A stretch of DNA of 25,865 nt from a virus: the IMG/VR virus record IMGVR_UViG_3300044612_002755, positions 1 to 25,865 of that record; one strand, written 5' to 3'. This document shows, in pieces, positions 6,320 through 14,071 of this stretch; the first letter of the stretch is position 1; each line of letters starts with the position of its first letter. The notes beneath the pieces were generated by a model, which searched no databases, had not been told where the DNA came from, and worked only from the letters and a program-made list of their open reading frames with translations. The translations under genes were made by a program, and so were the position numbers.

Positions 6320-6742
6320 GTCTCATCGTGAGACTCAGTGCGACAGCAGTGAGAACCCAGTTGTACCAAGGGTTTTGCTGCCTGAAACGCCAAGAACCGT
6401 TGCGGCGCAAGGGTTGTTACGTTTTCAAGGGGCTGTAACGGTGACCGTTACACCGAGATCCCTTCCAGCGCAAGGCTTGTAACGTTGTAACACCATATCT
6501 CTAGATAGATAGGTAAGTAGTAAGAGGGGGGGGGTATAGGGGGGTATGGGTATATATGGGGGTGTTTCCCGGGAAAAAACGTTACAACCGTTACGCCCGT
6601 TACAACCCTTGGTACGACTGGATTTTTACCGTTACAAAGACCGTTACGGCGTAACGTTACACCCCGATTCTCATGAGACTCACCTTGAGACTCGCCTGTC
6701 TCATTTGAGTCTCACTTTGAGACTGACCCCTGGGACCGTTAC
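6320..6742. repeat. Iteron-like repeat region, candidate replication origin
   Basis: Two word families are clustered here. CCGTTAC or its complement occurs at 6435, 6445, 6588, 6597, 6629, 6641 and 6736. Related GTTAC/GTAAC words are at 6414, 6479, 6486, 6580 and 6651. One pair makes the perfect 19-bp palindrome 6434-6452, and GTAACGTTAC at 6651-6660 is another palindrome. TGAGAC(TC) words occur in both orientations at 6320, 6329, 6674, 6686, 6698, 6706 and 6718. A further CCGTTACGG lies at 9325, just upstream of the primase-helicase start. No convincing gene covers 6263-6773. Iterons next to a primase-helicase suggest an origin or an autoregulatory site; which it is remains inference. Confidence 0.7.
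6526..6562 (+). other. G-quadruplex-forming motif
   Basis: Four G-runs of 9, 6, 3 and 5 bases are separated by the AT-only loops TATA, TAT and TATATAT. This matches the canonical G3+ N1-7 pattern on the + strand. It lies in the middle of the iteron-like region, where such a structure could affect melting or fork progress. The AT spacers would also melt easily. Confidence 0.75.
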
Positions 6743-6773
6743 ACCTTCGGGCGAGGTTAAGAAGGTTTTTAAC

Positions 6774-9323
6774 CTATTCAAGGAATGTCGCAAGGGGTAT
6801 CACAGTTGCCCTGCTAACACCAGAACCCGCAAACCTCACCGGATTGGCCGACGCAGTTGCACCAGGGATACGCTTCAGCGATTGCCTGAAAGCATTGTTT
6901 GCCCAAGGTGTATCGCGCAAAATAGCGGCAAGGTTAGCGTTGTTGTTAGCGATTGCAAGGCTGCTGTCAATCACCCGAAGGCCATACCGACCGATAAGCG
7001 TATCGATGCTTTCACCGTCATCAAAACTTGAATGCGACACAATTCGCCTTCCTTTAACGTAGTCGGTGACAAGCTCAAGCATTGACATTCTCTTGCTTCC
7101 TCCTACGTTTAGGAGATATTGGAGGATGTAATTAAGGCACTTGTTTTCGTCCGCATCGGTCTCGTCGACCTGCTTCGAGCTCATGTCCATAGAACCGACC
7201 CATTCCCGGGCCTCTTCGATCGTCACCAGCCGATCACCCAATCCGGCAGGCATCAGGCTCCACGCACCGGCGAGGAGTGCCCCGTTCTGGTCGCCAAACC
7301 GCTGGCCATAGGCCTCGGCCAGCACCGACGCGAACACCTTGCTGTTGCTGCGAATGGTCGGGATGTGCTTGATGGTCCTCGCCACCAGCATGCGACCGAC
7401 CTCTTCGGTGCAGTGCTGAGTGATCTCGCGGCGCAGGGCCTCCCAGTGCTCCTTGGGCTTGTCCTTGGCGGGGACAAGGGAGAGGACGCAGATGCGATCG
7501 AAGTCGGCTTTCTGGAAGATGCCGACGGTGATCGAGCTAAAGCAGAACATCGATCGGATCTCGTAGGCCGCCGTGCCGCCGGTGGCTGTGCCTTTGATGA
7601 TCTGACCGCCTTCCGATGACGCGACCCGGGCCAGGGCCAGGACTGATTGGACGAGGGACTTGTCCTTGAGCTCGTTCTGCTCGAATTCGTCAAAAAGAAC
7701 GGGAATGGCATCAGAGCGGAGAGCGCCACGGATGCCGGCTTCGGTGGTGCCACCGGTTGCAGCTTTGAAGATGCCACCGAGGAGCGGGCGCATGAAATCG
7801 CGGAGCACCGTCGACTTGCCCGAACCAGCAGCCCCCGTCACCCAGATGTGCGGGCGCCAGGAGAGGGCACCGCAGACGGGCGCGAGAACGATCCAGCCGA
7901 GGAGGAGGTTGGCCGAAACGGGCGACTCCCAGGAGAAGCGCTCGGAGATGTTGGCGAGTGCTGTTGCGGCTTCGTCGGAGAGAGGCGTGTCGGATGGACC
8001 GTCGAGTGATTCGCTGTTTTCGTAGAAGTAGCGGGAATCGAATTGATGTGGCTTGGGGATGTGCTTGCCGTCAGCGATGAGTCGATTGCCGAGGTGAACG
8101 ATGACGGAGTTGCCATCGCACCAGGCCCCGCGACCGCGCACGAGGGAGGGTGAGTAGATGCCGGTTGATTGGCAGCGTGCGATGAGTGAGTTGACTGCCG
8201 AGTCCCAGTCAATGGCGCCCGTTTTGGTTTGGAAGAGGGTTGCCCACCAGGTGAGTGGGGCGAGGGTCATGAGGTTGTTCTTGGTGTGAGAACCGGCCGA
8301 GAGCTCGATCACCTGCCCGCCACGGGAGGGCATGTAATAGAAGTTGTTGCGGTTGAAGCCAAGGCAACGGAAGGGGGTGTCATCGGCGGGTGCGCCGCCT
8401 GCCGCAGGTGCCGGTGCGAGTGGTGGGAGGTCGCGGACGGGTCGTTTGCGCTTGTAGCCGTAGTGCTTGGCCCAGTACCAGAAGGTGGATTCGTTGACGC
8501 GTGCGCCACCAGAGCGTGCGACCTGCTGGATGCCCTTCCACTCAGGCGAGTGGGATTGCATTAGGGATATTGCTTCGTCTTCGTTGCCGGTTGCTTTTAT
8601 GAGGCCCCAGAGGATGTTGCGGTAGATGTCGTAGGTGTTGGTGCCGGGTTTGCGCGGGGGGATGCAGGCGAGTGCGTCGCGGATTTCATCGGGCGTTGAG
8701 GTAGAGGGGTAGTCGGTGAATTTTGCGGGTTCGTAGAGCTGCTGTTCTGAGGGGAGGAATGCGGCGAATTGTTCGACGGTGTAGTGGTTGTCAGAGGTGT
8801 GGATGATGTCGGTGCGGCCGTCTGGAGTGCCGTCCTTGTCCATGTGCATGGCACCGGGGAGGCGCATGACACGGGAGGGGTTTTTAAGTTTTGTGTCGGC
8901 CTCGAGGTAGTCGAGTAGCCGGGTTTGGATTGACTTCCATGTGTCAGAGGAGACCGGCTCTGAGAGCACCCAGTAGTTGTGGATGGACTTGCCGCCGGTG
9001 TCGACCTGGATGGTGGGCTCTGGGAGGTTGAATTCCTGCCATGCGGTGACCTGCCAGTCCTTGGGGCGGTCGTCCCATTCGGCGAAGAAGGCACGACAGG
9101 CGGTGATGTCGGCATCGGTGTCGCCGCCGTCATTGATGACGAGGTAGACGCCGCGCCCTTCGGATTGCCAACGGGTGATGGTGTTGCGATCGGGGCCAGA
9201 TTTGCGGCCGGAGTCGGAGTCCTTGAGGGGATGGCCGGCGGGGTAGAAGCCACGAAGCCTGATGGAGCCTGGGTCTTTGCCGAGGGCGAGGACGAAGGCG
9301 TTGGCAGCGTCGAAATCAATCAT
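6774..9323 (-). CDS. Bifunctional primase-helicase (AEP primase + AAA+ ATPase)
   Basis: This 849-residue protein probably initiates and drives phage DNA replication. The N-terminal part carries archaeo-eukaryotic primase signatures of the RepB/D5 type: FAEWDD at about 80-85 (metal-binding acidic motif), GGKSIHNYW at 110-118 (S-x-H motif) and NPSRVMRLPG at 148-157. A PriCT-like helical region (about 220-290, KPGTNTYDIYRNILWGLIKA) leads to a linker rich in Pro/Ala. The C-terminal part is an ATPase with Walker A GAAGSGKST at about 495 and a Walker B-like VLFDEFEQNE about 45 residues later. It starts at ATG 9323 with CCGTTACGG immediately upstream, and it ends next to the iteron region. Confidence 0.9.
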   Translation of the reverse strand: MIDFDAANAFVLALGKDPGSIRLRGFYPAGHPLKDSDSGRKSGPDRNTITRWQSEGRGVYLVINDGGDTDADITACRAFFAEWDDRPKDWQVTAWQEFNLPEPTIQVDTGGKSIHNYWVLSEPVSSDTWKSIQTRLLDYLEADTKLKNPSRVMRLPGAMHMDKDGTPDGRTDIIHTSDNHYTVEQFAAFLPSEQQLYEPAKFTDYPSTSTPDEIRDALACIPPRKPGTNTYDIYRNILWGLIKATGNEDEAISLMQSHSPEWKGIQQVARSGGARVNESTFWYWAKHYGYKRKRPVRDLPPLAPAPAAGGAPADDTPFRCLGFNRNNFYYMPSRGGQVIELSAGSHTKNNLMTLAPLTWWATLFQTKTGAIDWDSAVNSLIARCQSTGIYSPSLVRGRGAWCDGNSVIVHLGNRLIADGKHIPKPHQFDSRYFYENSESLDGPSDTPLSDEAATALANISERFSWESPVSANLLLGWIVLAPVCGALSWRPHIWVTGAAGSGKSTVLRDFMRPLLGGIFKAATGGTTEAGIRGALRSDAIPVLFDEFEQNELKDKSLVQSVLALARVASSEGGQIIKGTATGGTAAYEIRSMFCFSSITVGIFQKADFDRICVLSLVPAKDKPKEHWEALRREITQHCTEEVGRMLVARTIKHIPTIRSNSKVFASVLAEAYGQRFGDQNGALLAGAWSLMPAGLGDRLVTIEEAREWVGSMDMSSKQVDETDADENKCLNYILQYLLNVGGSKRMSMLELVTDYVKGRRIVSHSSFDDGESIDTLIGRYGLRVIDSSLAIANNNANLAAILRDTPWANNAFRQSLKRIPGATASANPVRFAGSGVSRATVIPLATFLE

Positions 9324-9387
9324 GCCGTTACGGTAGCACCTGAATTTTGTGGTACGCTATGCGAGTCGTTGCTTTTGGAGCACACCC

Positions 9388-9591
9388 TTGAATAGAAAAG
9401 ATAGATGCGGCGACTGCCGATGGTGGGACTGGATGGGGGAGCTGGAGGGCACCCCGGGCAGCATCGGCCGTTGCCGGCGGCATGCACCGGTCGTTTCGGT
9501 TCACACGGAGCACAGCCTGAGTCTGGCAATGATCGCTGTGTGGCCTCTCACCGGAAATGGTGAGTGGTGCGGTGAATGGAGGCGCAAGTGA
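9388..9591 (+). CDS. Small Cys-rich (zinc-ribbon-like) phage protein
   Basis: I choose TTG 9388 as start because GGAG lies seven bases upstream and the sequence becomes family-like from there, giving 67 residues. An upstream ATG at 9349 would add 13 unlikely residues. The pattern CGDCRWWDW...GRCRRHAPV...WPLTGNGEWCGEW matches small phage proteins with two CxxC-like Cys pairs and a C-terminal WCGEF/W tail. Metal binding is likely and the function unknown. It overlaps the next gene by GTGA. Confidence 0.7.
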   Translation: MNRKDRCGDCRWWDWMGELEGTPGSIGRCRRHAPVVSVHTEHSLSLAMIAVWPLTGNGEWCGEWRRK

Positions 9592-9902
9592 GGTGGCTGC
9601 TGGCTGCCGTGCTGCTGACGGCGCCGGTTCAGGCTCGAGAGGTGACCGCCAGCACCTATCACGAGTGGTATGACGGCCGGACGACCTATTGCGGCCAGGT
9701 CTACCGTCACTGGGGCGTGAGCGCAGCTCATCCCTGGCTGCGGTGCGGGACGATCGTGACCGTCACCCACCGAGGGCGTCGGTTGCGTGTGCCGATCACC
9801 GACAGGTGCGACTGCGGGCGAATTGACCTGTCTGCTGGCGCTGCGCATCGCCTGGGTGTGCCCCTGGACGGCATCGCAAATGTTCACATAACACATCCTT
9901 GA
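9588..9902 (+). CDS. Secreted RlpA-like double-psi beta-barrel protein
   Basis: The protein (104 residues from GTG 9588) begins with a signal peptide (RWLLAAVLLTAPVQA, cleavage likely after QA). The rest is a double-psi beta-barrel of the RlpA/3D type: ASTYHEW, then SAAHPWLRCGTIVTV, then VPITDRCDCGRIDLSAGAA. RlpA-like barrels bind or cleave denuded peptidoglycan glycans, so the protein may act on the cell wall. GTG 9588 has GGAGG five bases upstream and forms a GTGA junction with the previous gene; ATG 9576 is an alternative. Four cysteines in the mature part may form disulphides. It is separated from the lysis genes, so entry or lysis roles are both possible. Confidence 0.8.
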   Translation: MRWLLAAVLLTAPVQAREVTASTYHEWYDGRTTYCGQVYRHWGVSAAHPWLRCGTIVTVTHRGRRLRVPITDRCDCGRIDLSAGAAHRLGVPLDGIANVHITHP

Positions 9903-9904
9903 AC

Positions 9905-10561
9905 ATGAAGCTACTGATCATTGACACAGAGACCACAGCATTAAAACCGACCGATGGCAGCTTGGCCGAGGTTGGCATGATTTTCTTTAGCGTTGAACAT
10001 CGTGCGGTGATTGCACAGATGTCGTTCCTGCTGCCGGTGAGCTCCAATCCGGCTGAGCATGTGAACGGCATCAAGCCAGCACTGACAACATGTGCTCCTC
10101 CTGGCGCAACGGCTAACATGCAGGGCGCCGCTTACGACATGGCGTGTCATTGTGACGCTTATGTAGCGCATAATGCAGCATTTGATCGTCAATGGGTGGA
10201 GGATTTCTTGCCGAAGCGCCCATGGATTTGCACGATGGATGATGTTGAGTGGCCTGGTGTTCGCAAGCGTCCGGCGTTGCAGAACGTAGCCCTGGCCTAT
10301 GGTGTGCCGGTGTGGGCTGCACACCGAGCGCTGACAGATTGCATTTACATCGCGCAGGTATTTGAGCGGTGCCCGAATCTTGAGGTGCTGCTTGCTGATG
10401 CAATGAAGCCACGGTTTCTGTATCAGGCCATTGTGTCATTTGAGAGCAATGGCTTAGCCAAGGATGCTGGTTTCAGTTGGGACCGAGACCGTCGAGCGTG
10501 GACGCGGAAGATGACTGCGGAAGCTGCTGAGTTGTTGCCGTTTGGAGTGAAGCAGCTGTGA
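9905..10561 (+). CDS. DEDD-family 3'-5' exonuclease (DnaQ-like)
   Basis: The exonuclease motifs are complete. IIDTETT near the N-terminus gives the first Asp and Glu, HNAAFDRQW the second Asp, and HRALTDC the final His and Asp (a DEDDh type). The C-terminal segment after residue 170 (LAKDAGFSWDRDRRAWTRKM) resembles a small module often attached to phage epsilon-like exonucleases. It probably removes 3' ends during replication or repair. TTG 9899, overlapping the previous stop, is an alternative start. No strong ribosome binding site is visible. Confidence 0.9.
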   Translation: MKLLIIDTETTALKPTDGSLAEVGMIFFSVEHRAVIAQMSFLLPVSSNPAEHVNGIKPALTTCAPPGATANMQGAAYDMACHCDAYVAHNAAFDRQWVEDFLPKRPWICTMDDVEWPGVRKRPALQNVALAYGVPVWAAHRALTDCIYIAQVFERCPNLEVLLADAMKPRFLYQAIVSFESNGLAKDAGFSWDRDRRAWTRKMTAEAAELLPFGVKQL

Positions 10562-10731
10562 GCAAACGTCGCGCCGCTTTTGAGTGGTTGATCTTCTTTG
10601 TCCCTGTCATTGTCATTGCAACTATTCTTCACGATCATGCGCCGCTTCTATTACCAGATCAAAAGATTGAACAAGATCGGGATGGTGTGGGCCCGCAGCC
10701 GCGTCGAGGCTCTTCAGATTATTTCGTATAG
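10558..10731 (+). CDS. Small single-pass membrane protein
   Basis: A GTG at 10558 shares GTGA with the exonuclease stop and opens 57 residues. Residues 9-23 (EWLIFFVPVIVIATI) form a clear membrane helix preceded by SKRRAAF, so the basic N-terminus is probably cytoplasmic. The charged C-terminal tail (DQKIEQDRDG...) follows. It overlaps another small gene (10637-10777) in a different frame; either or both may be translated. Function is unknown. Confidence 0.5.
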   Translation: MSKRRAAFEWLIFFVPVIVIATILHDHAPLLLPDQKIEQDRDGVGPQPRRGSSDYFV

Positions 10732-10777
10732 CGCCGATGGCGAATTTATTGGTCAGATCGAATGGCTAACTGAATAA
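10637..10777 (+). CDS. Small basic hypothetical protein
   Basis: ATG 10637 opens 46 residues (MRRFYYQIKRLNKIGMVWAR, then ISYSADGEFIGQIEWLTE). The strand-like end and mixed composition look protein-like. It overlaps the membrane protein frame by 95 bases and the end of the convergent VRR-NUC gene by 12 bases. No family is recognised. Confidence 0.45.
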   Translation: MRRFYYQIKRLNKIGMVWARSRVEALQIISYSADGEFIGQIEWLTE

Positions 10778-11113
10778 CCGCTGGGCGTCTTCCACCGAGC
10801 GAGCAACGCCTGCGATGCCACCGCGAGAGCGGATGAAATCGATGAACCTCTGCTGTTCGGGCCTGACCCGACCAGTGGGGGTTTTTACTTCGCAGGCACT
10901 GAAGACGGCCATGGTGCGACCGACGTGCTCAGGGCCGATGGTGATGGTGCGGAGGCCGATCAGGTCCGAGCCGCCGGGATTGGCAACGCCGAATTCAACC
11001 CAGCGATTGGTGCGTGGGTCGGGGAGCTTGCCGCAGTTGTTGCGCCAGAGGGTGACGTCTGGCCTGGTACCGAGCGCAAGTCGAATTGCTTGTTGGACGT
11101 GCTGTTCGGACAT
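10766..11113 (-). CDS. VRR-NUC (PD-(D/E)XK) nuclease
   Basis: This 115-residue protein is a stand-alone VRR-NUC domain: GVANPGGSDLIG (the catalytic Asp region), then FSACEVKTPTGRVRPEQQRFI (the E-x-K core and following motif). Such proteins are common in phages, where they act as Holliday junction or flap-type nucleases. It is probably expressed with the helicase 51 bases upstream, although a hairpin with a T-run lies immediately before its ATG (see the terminator at 11114-11145). Confidence 0.85.
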   Translation of the reverse strand: MSEQHVQQAIRLALGTRPDVTLWRNNCGKLPDPRTNRWVEFGVANPGGSDLIGLRTITIGPEHVGRTMAVFSACEVKTPTGRVRPEQQRFIDFIRSRGGIAGVARSVEDAQRLFS

Positions 11114-11145
11114 AAAAAAGGGCCCCCCTTCACTTTGAGGCCCTT
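11114..11145 (-). terminator. Terminator-like hairpin between helicase and VRR-NUC
   Basis: On the minus strand AAGGGCC and GGCCCTT can pair (11139-11145 with 11118-11124) around a purine-rich loop, followed at once by T-residues that run into the ATG of the VRR-NUC gene. It could end helicase transcription or attenuate VRR-NUC expression. Any Shine-Dalgarno sequence for VRR-NUC (AAGGGG) would lie inside the loop, which suggests structural control of its translation. Confidence 0.6.
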
Positions 11146-11164
11146 GTTTGGTGCCGGGTGCAGT

Positions 11165-12538
11165 TTACGCCGTCTTGAGCTGTTTCCGCTGCCTTGCTTG
11201 CCAGATGTGCTTGGCCCAGCCCTCGGAATAGCCCTTTTCGCGAGCGCGTTGGACCAGATCTTCGTATGTTTTGCAACCTGCTGCAGGATGCGGCTTGCGG
11301 ATCTTCTGAGCTACTTCACTTGTAATTTCAAGAAGCTCACCTTCAACGATACGCGGTCCTTCACGTTCTGCAACAAAATAAGTATGTCCACAGCAAGGGC
11401 ACACGGGTGCCGGAGCGTGAGCGGCAAAGCATGCAGGACATTGACGCACAGGTGGTGCTGCCTGGCCTTTGCGCTTCCGTCGTCCTTCCAGGGTCCATTC
11501 TCGCGGCTCGTCTGGCATTCCATGCTCGAATACGTTTCCGGCATGATCGAGGACAACAAGGTCGCCTTTATCTTGATGGATACGCAGTCCTCTTCCTATC
11601 GATTGCAAGTAAACCGTGACTGACTTGGTGGGTCTCAAGAGAATCACGCAGCCGATGTTGGGGCAATCGACACCAGCGACCCACAGGCCGACGTTCGCCA
11701 CGAGATCGATCTGGCCGGCCTTGAGGGCCTCCAGCGCATGCTTCCGCTCACCGGCGGTCGATTTGCCTGAGATCGCGACTGCCCTGAACCCTGCAGCAGC
11801 GAATGCTTCTGCTGTGTGGGTGGCGTGCTTGATGTTGGTGCAGAACGCGACCGCTGGCCGGCCCTGGGCGTACTTGCGGTAGGCCGCGATGGCGTCGCCG
11901 GTGATGGTGGGCTGGTCCATGATCTCGGCCAAGTCGCCCTCGTCGTAATCGCCACCGCGATCGCGGACGTTGGTGAGGTCTGGCAGCGATGGGGCGTAGT
12001 AGCGGAAGGACGAGAGCAGGCCCTCATCGATCAGGTCCCGGGTGGAGCAAGTGGGCACGAGGTGATCGAAGAGCTCGTTGAGGCCCTTGCGATCGAGACG
12101 CTCTGGTGTGGCGGTGAGACCCAGGAGTCTCGGGTTGCCGGCTGCCTCGATGACGCGGAGGTAGGTCTTGGCGACTGCCAGGTGGCATTCGTCGATGATG
12201 ATCAGCGCTGGCTTGGACAGGATCGGCCGCCGTGCTGCGGTTTGCACCGAGACCACCTGCACCATGGCGGTCGGATCCGAGGGCATGCCGGCCATGATGA
12301 AACCGTGCTGGATGCCCTCACCGGTGAGCCGGCGGCTGGTGTCGAGCAGGATTTCCTGCAGGTGCGCGAGGAACCAGACGGGATTGCCCCGGCTGATCGC
12401 TGATCGGATGATCTCAGCGGCTGTTGCTGTCTTGCCCATGCCGGTCGGCGCGACGAGCACCACGGCATCCCGGCCGGCCCGGTAGGCAGCACGCAGATCA
12501 TCGACTGCTTTTTGTTGTCTGGGGCGTAGTGCAGGCAT
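11165..12538 (-). CDS. SF2 DEAD/DEAH-type helicase with a C-terminal zinc finger
   Basis: I take ATG 12538, giving 457 residues; an ATG at 12556 adds six residues and would place the start inside the promoter. SF2 motifs are Walker A APTGMGKT at 30-37, DECH at 116-119, TATPER at 142-147 and QSIGRGLRI near residue 320. Two CxxC pairs (CPAC and CPCC, near 380-395) form a probable zinc finger. The family includes phage ATP-dependent helicases that unwind or remodel branched DNA. It lies in a unit with the VRR-NUC nuclease and diverges from the RecE-like nuclease, which suggests a joint role in recombination. Confidence 0.9.
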   Translation of the reverse strand: MPALRPRQQKAVDDLRAAYRAGRDAVVLVAPTGMGKTATAAEIIRSAISRGNPVWFLAHLQEILLDTSRRLTGEGIQHGFIMAGMPSDPTAMVQVVSVQTAARRPILSKPALIIIDECHLAVAKTYLRVIEAAGNPRLLGLTATPERLDRKGLNELFDHLVPTCSTRDLIDEGLLSSFRYYAPSLPDLTNVRDRGGDYDEGDLAEIMDQPTITGDAIAAYRKYAQGRPAVAFCTNIKHATHTAEAFAAAGFRAVAISGKSTAGERKHALEALKAGQIDLVANVGLWVAGVDCPNIGCVILLRPTKSVTVYLQSIGRGLRIHQDKGDLVVLDHAGNVFEHGMPDEPREWTLEGRRKRKGQAAPPVRQCPACFAAHAPAPVCPCCGHTYFVAEREGPRIVEGELLEITSEVAQKIRKPHPAAGCKTYEDLVQRAREKGYSEGWAKHIWQARQRKQLKTA

Positions 12539-12572
12539 TGCCAAAGCATACTGCATCGTGTATGCTGTGCAA
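12538..12572. promoter_or_regulatory. Overlapping divergent sigma70-like promoters around a palindrome
   Basis: On the + strand TTGCCA (12538-12543) and TATGCT (12561-12566) are separated by 17 bases. On the minus strand TTGCAC (12572-12567) and TATGCT (12550-12545) are separated by 16. The two -10 boxes are the arms of the inverted repeat AGCATAC / GTATGCT (12545-12551 and 12560-12566). The two promoters face each other, so one bound protein or polymerase could block the other. The minus-strand promoter would give a nearly leaderless helicase transcript if ATG 12538 is the start. Confidence 0.65.
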
Positions 12573-12586
12573 GTCCTACCTTAGAT

Positions 12587-13477
12587 GTGACCTTGCATCC
12601 TGACGAGTACCACGCGCATCCGGCGATGTCCGCGACGCGCCTAAAAGCAATGGTGACCGGCACTGCGCTGGATTATTGGGCCAAGCATGTTGACCCTGAG
12701 CGGGAGGTGTTCCAGCCCACCGACGCGATGCGCCAAGGGTCGCTGGTTGACTGCCTGCTGACGGAGCCGACGGAGTTCCACAAGCGCTATGCGGTGCTGC
12801 CGGCTGACGCGCCGAAGAAACCGACCAGCAGCCAGCGCAATGCGGCCAAGCCATCGGAAGCGACCGTCCTGGCGATCGCCTGGTGGGATCAGTGGCTGCT
12901 GAGCAACGACGGGAAGGAGGTCGTGAATGAGGAGTGGATCGACACCGCTCACGCGATCGCCGGCCGGTTGCGTGCAGATCCAGTGATCGGGCCGCTGCTG
13001 GCGAGCTTGCCGACGAAGCAGAAACCGCATTTCTGGACTGATGCTGAGGGCCGCCAGTGCCGGTACAAACCGGACCTCGAGGTGCCGGGGCAGAAGATCC
13101 TGCTGGACCTGAAGAAGACGATCAGCGCTCACCCGCTGATGTTCAGGAACCAGGCGTGGAAACTGGGCTATGACGTGCAGCTCGCGCATTACAGCCTGGG
13201 CTATGCCGACCGGCACGGGTTTGCCCCTGAGCAGACGGGGTTCATCGCGTATGAATGGAAGAAGCCTTACAACTACTCACTTGTGTGGGCTGACGAGGAA
13301 TTCATCGACGAAGGCTTCCGCAGGCGCGACGAGGCATTCGACCGCATAGCCGAATACGAAGCGCGAAACGAATGGCCCAGCTACGGTGAGGCGTGGATTG
13401 TGCCGCCTGCGTGGGCTGATGTGTCATCCGCTGATGACGATACAAATCTTGATGATCTTGGCTTGGAGGGTCTATGA
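12587..13477 (+). CDS. RecE/Exo VIII-like PD-(D/E)XK nuclease
   Basis: This 296-residue protein starts with GTG 12587, about 20 bases downstream of the predicted -10. It has the RecE C-terminal nuclease pattern (DUF3799-like): AMSATRLKAMVTGTALDYW at the start, GSLVDCLL at about 51, then CRYKPDLEV...ILLDLKKT (metal-binding D and E/D-x-K core) and YDVQLAHYSLGY. These enzymes resect dsDNA ends to feed a recombinase. A matching recombinase (RecT/Erf) is not obvious in the window. The next gene overlaps by ATGA. It contains two HIP1 sites (12872, 12953). Confidence 0.9.
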   Translation: MTLHPDEYHAHPAMSATRLKAMVTGTALDYWAKHVDPEREVFQPTDAMRQGSLVDCLLTEPTEFHKRYAVLPADAPKKPTSSQRNAAKPSEATVLAIAWWDQWLLSNDGKEVVNEEWIDTAHAIAGRLRADPVIGPLLASLPTKQKPHFWTDAEGRQCRYKPDLEVPGQKILLDLKKTISAHPLMFRNQAWKLGYDVQLAHYSLGYADRHGFAPEQTGFIAYEWKKPYNYSLVWADEEFIDEGFRRRDEAFDRIAEYEARNEWPSYGEAWIVPPAWADVSSADDDTNLDDLGLEGL

Positions 13478-14049
13478 CTGCATTTCAATCGTTTGATGAG
13501 CTGTTCCCTGGGCGGTTCCTGAAGGCTGGTCTGTTCAACGGCGAGCCGGTCACCTTCACAGTTCGTGACATCGTTCGCGAAGAGCTCCAGGGCGAGCGTG
13601 GCGTTGAGCCGAAGGTGATCATGTCGTTCGAGGAGACGCCGCTGCAGTTGGTGCTGGCGAAGATCAACGCGGTCGCGATCAAGGCGATGTTTGGGCCCGA
13701 TCCGCGTCAGTGGGTGGGTAAACGGGTGACGCTTTACGGGACCACGAGCTTGATGCCGCACCCGAAACGGCGAAACGAGCCGTGCATCCGGGTGATGGGC
13801 AGCCCGGATCTGGCAGCGCCGGTGTCGTGTGAGTGGACGCCGCCGAGACGGAAGCCGATCGTGCAGAACCTGAAGCCCACCCAGGCCGATGATGTGTTCA
13901 AGAAGGCATTGGCGGCGATACAGGCAATGCCAATAGAGCAACTGGATTCGGTCGATGCGCTGCTTCAGGCTCGGTTCAATGAGCGAAAGATCACAGCCGA
14001 GCAGTACCAGCAGCTTTTCGCTGCAAAACAGGCCCGTTTAGGGGTATAG
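13474..14049 (+). CDS. Conserved phage protein linked to the RecE-like nuclease
   Basis: This 191-residue protein overlaps the nuclease by ATGA and belongs to a family often placed beside phage recombination nucleases. FPGRFLKAGLFNGEPVTFTV, FEETPLQLVLAKINAVAIKAMFG and DPRQWVGKRVTLYGT give the familiar order. The first 110 residues are probably a beta-rich domain and the C-terminal part is helical (DALLQARFNERKITAEQYQQL). A role in ssDNA handling or as a nuclease partner is inferred from context only. Confidence 0.7.
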   Translation: MTAFQSFDELFPGRFLKAGLFNGEPVTFTVRDIVREELQGERGVEPKVIMSFEETPLQLVLAKINAVAIKAMFGPDPRQWVGKRVTLYGTTSLMPHPKRRNEPCIRVMGSPDLAAPVSCEWTPPRRKPIVQNLKPTQADDVFKKALAAIQAMPIEQLDSVDALLQARFNERKITAEQYQQLFAAKQARLGV

Positions 14050-14071
14050 TGTCAATGCGTTCCGTATCGCA

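Noticed and set aside
6546-7031. 161-residue plus-strand frame over the iteron region
   Set aside because: It is antisense to the end of the primase-helicase gene and its composition follows the repeats.
8229-8564. Long plus-strand frames opposite the primase-helicase
   Set aside because: They are antisense shadows of the 849-residue gene, which has clear motifs throughout.
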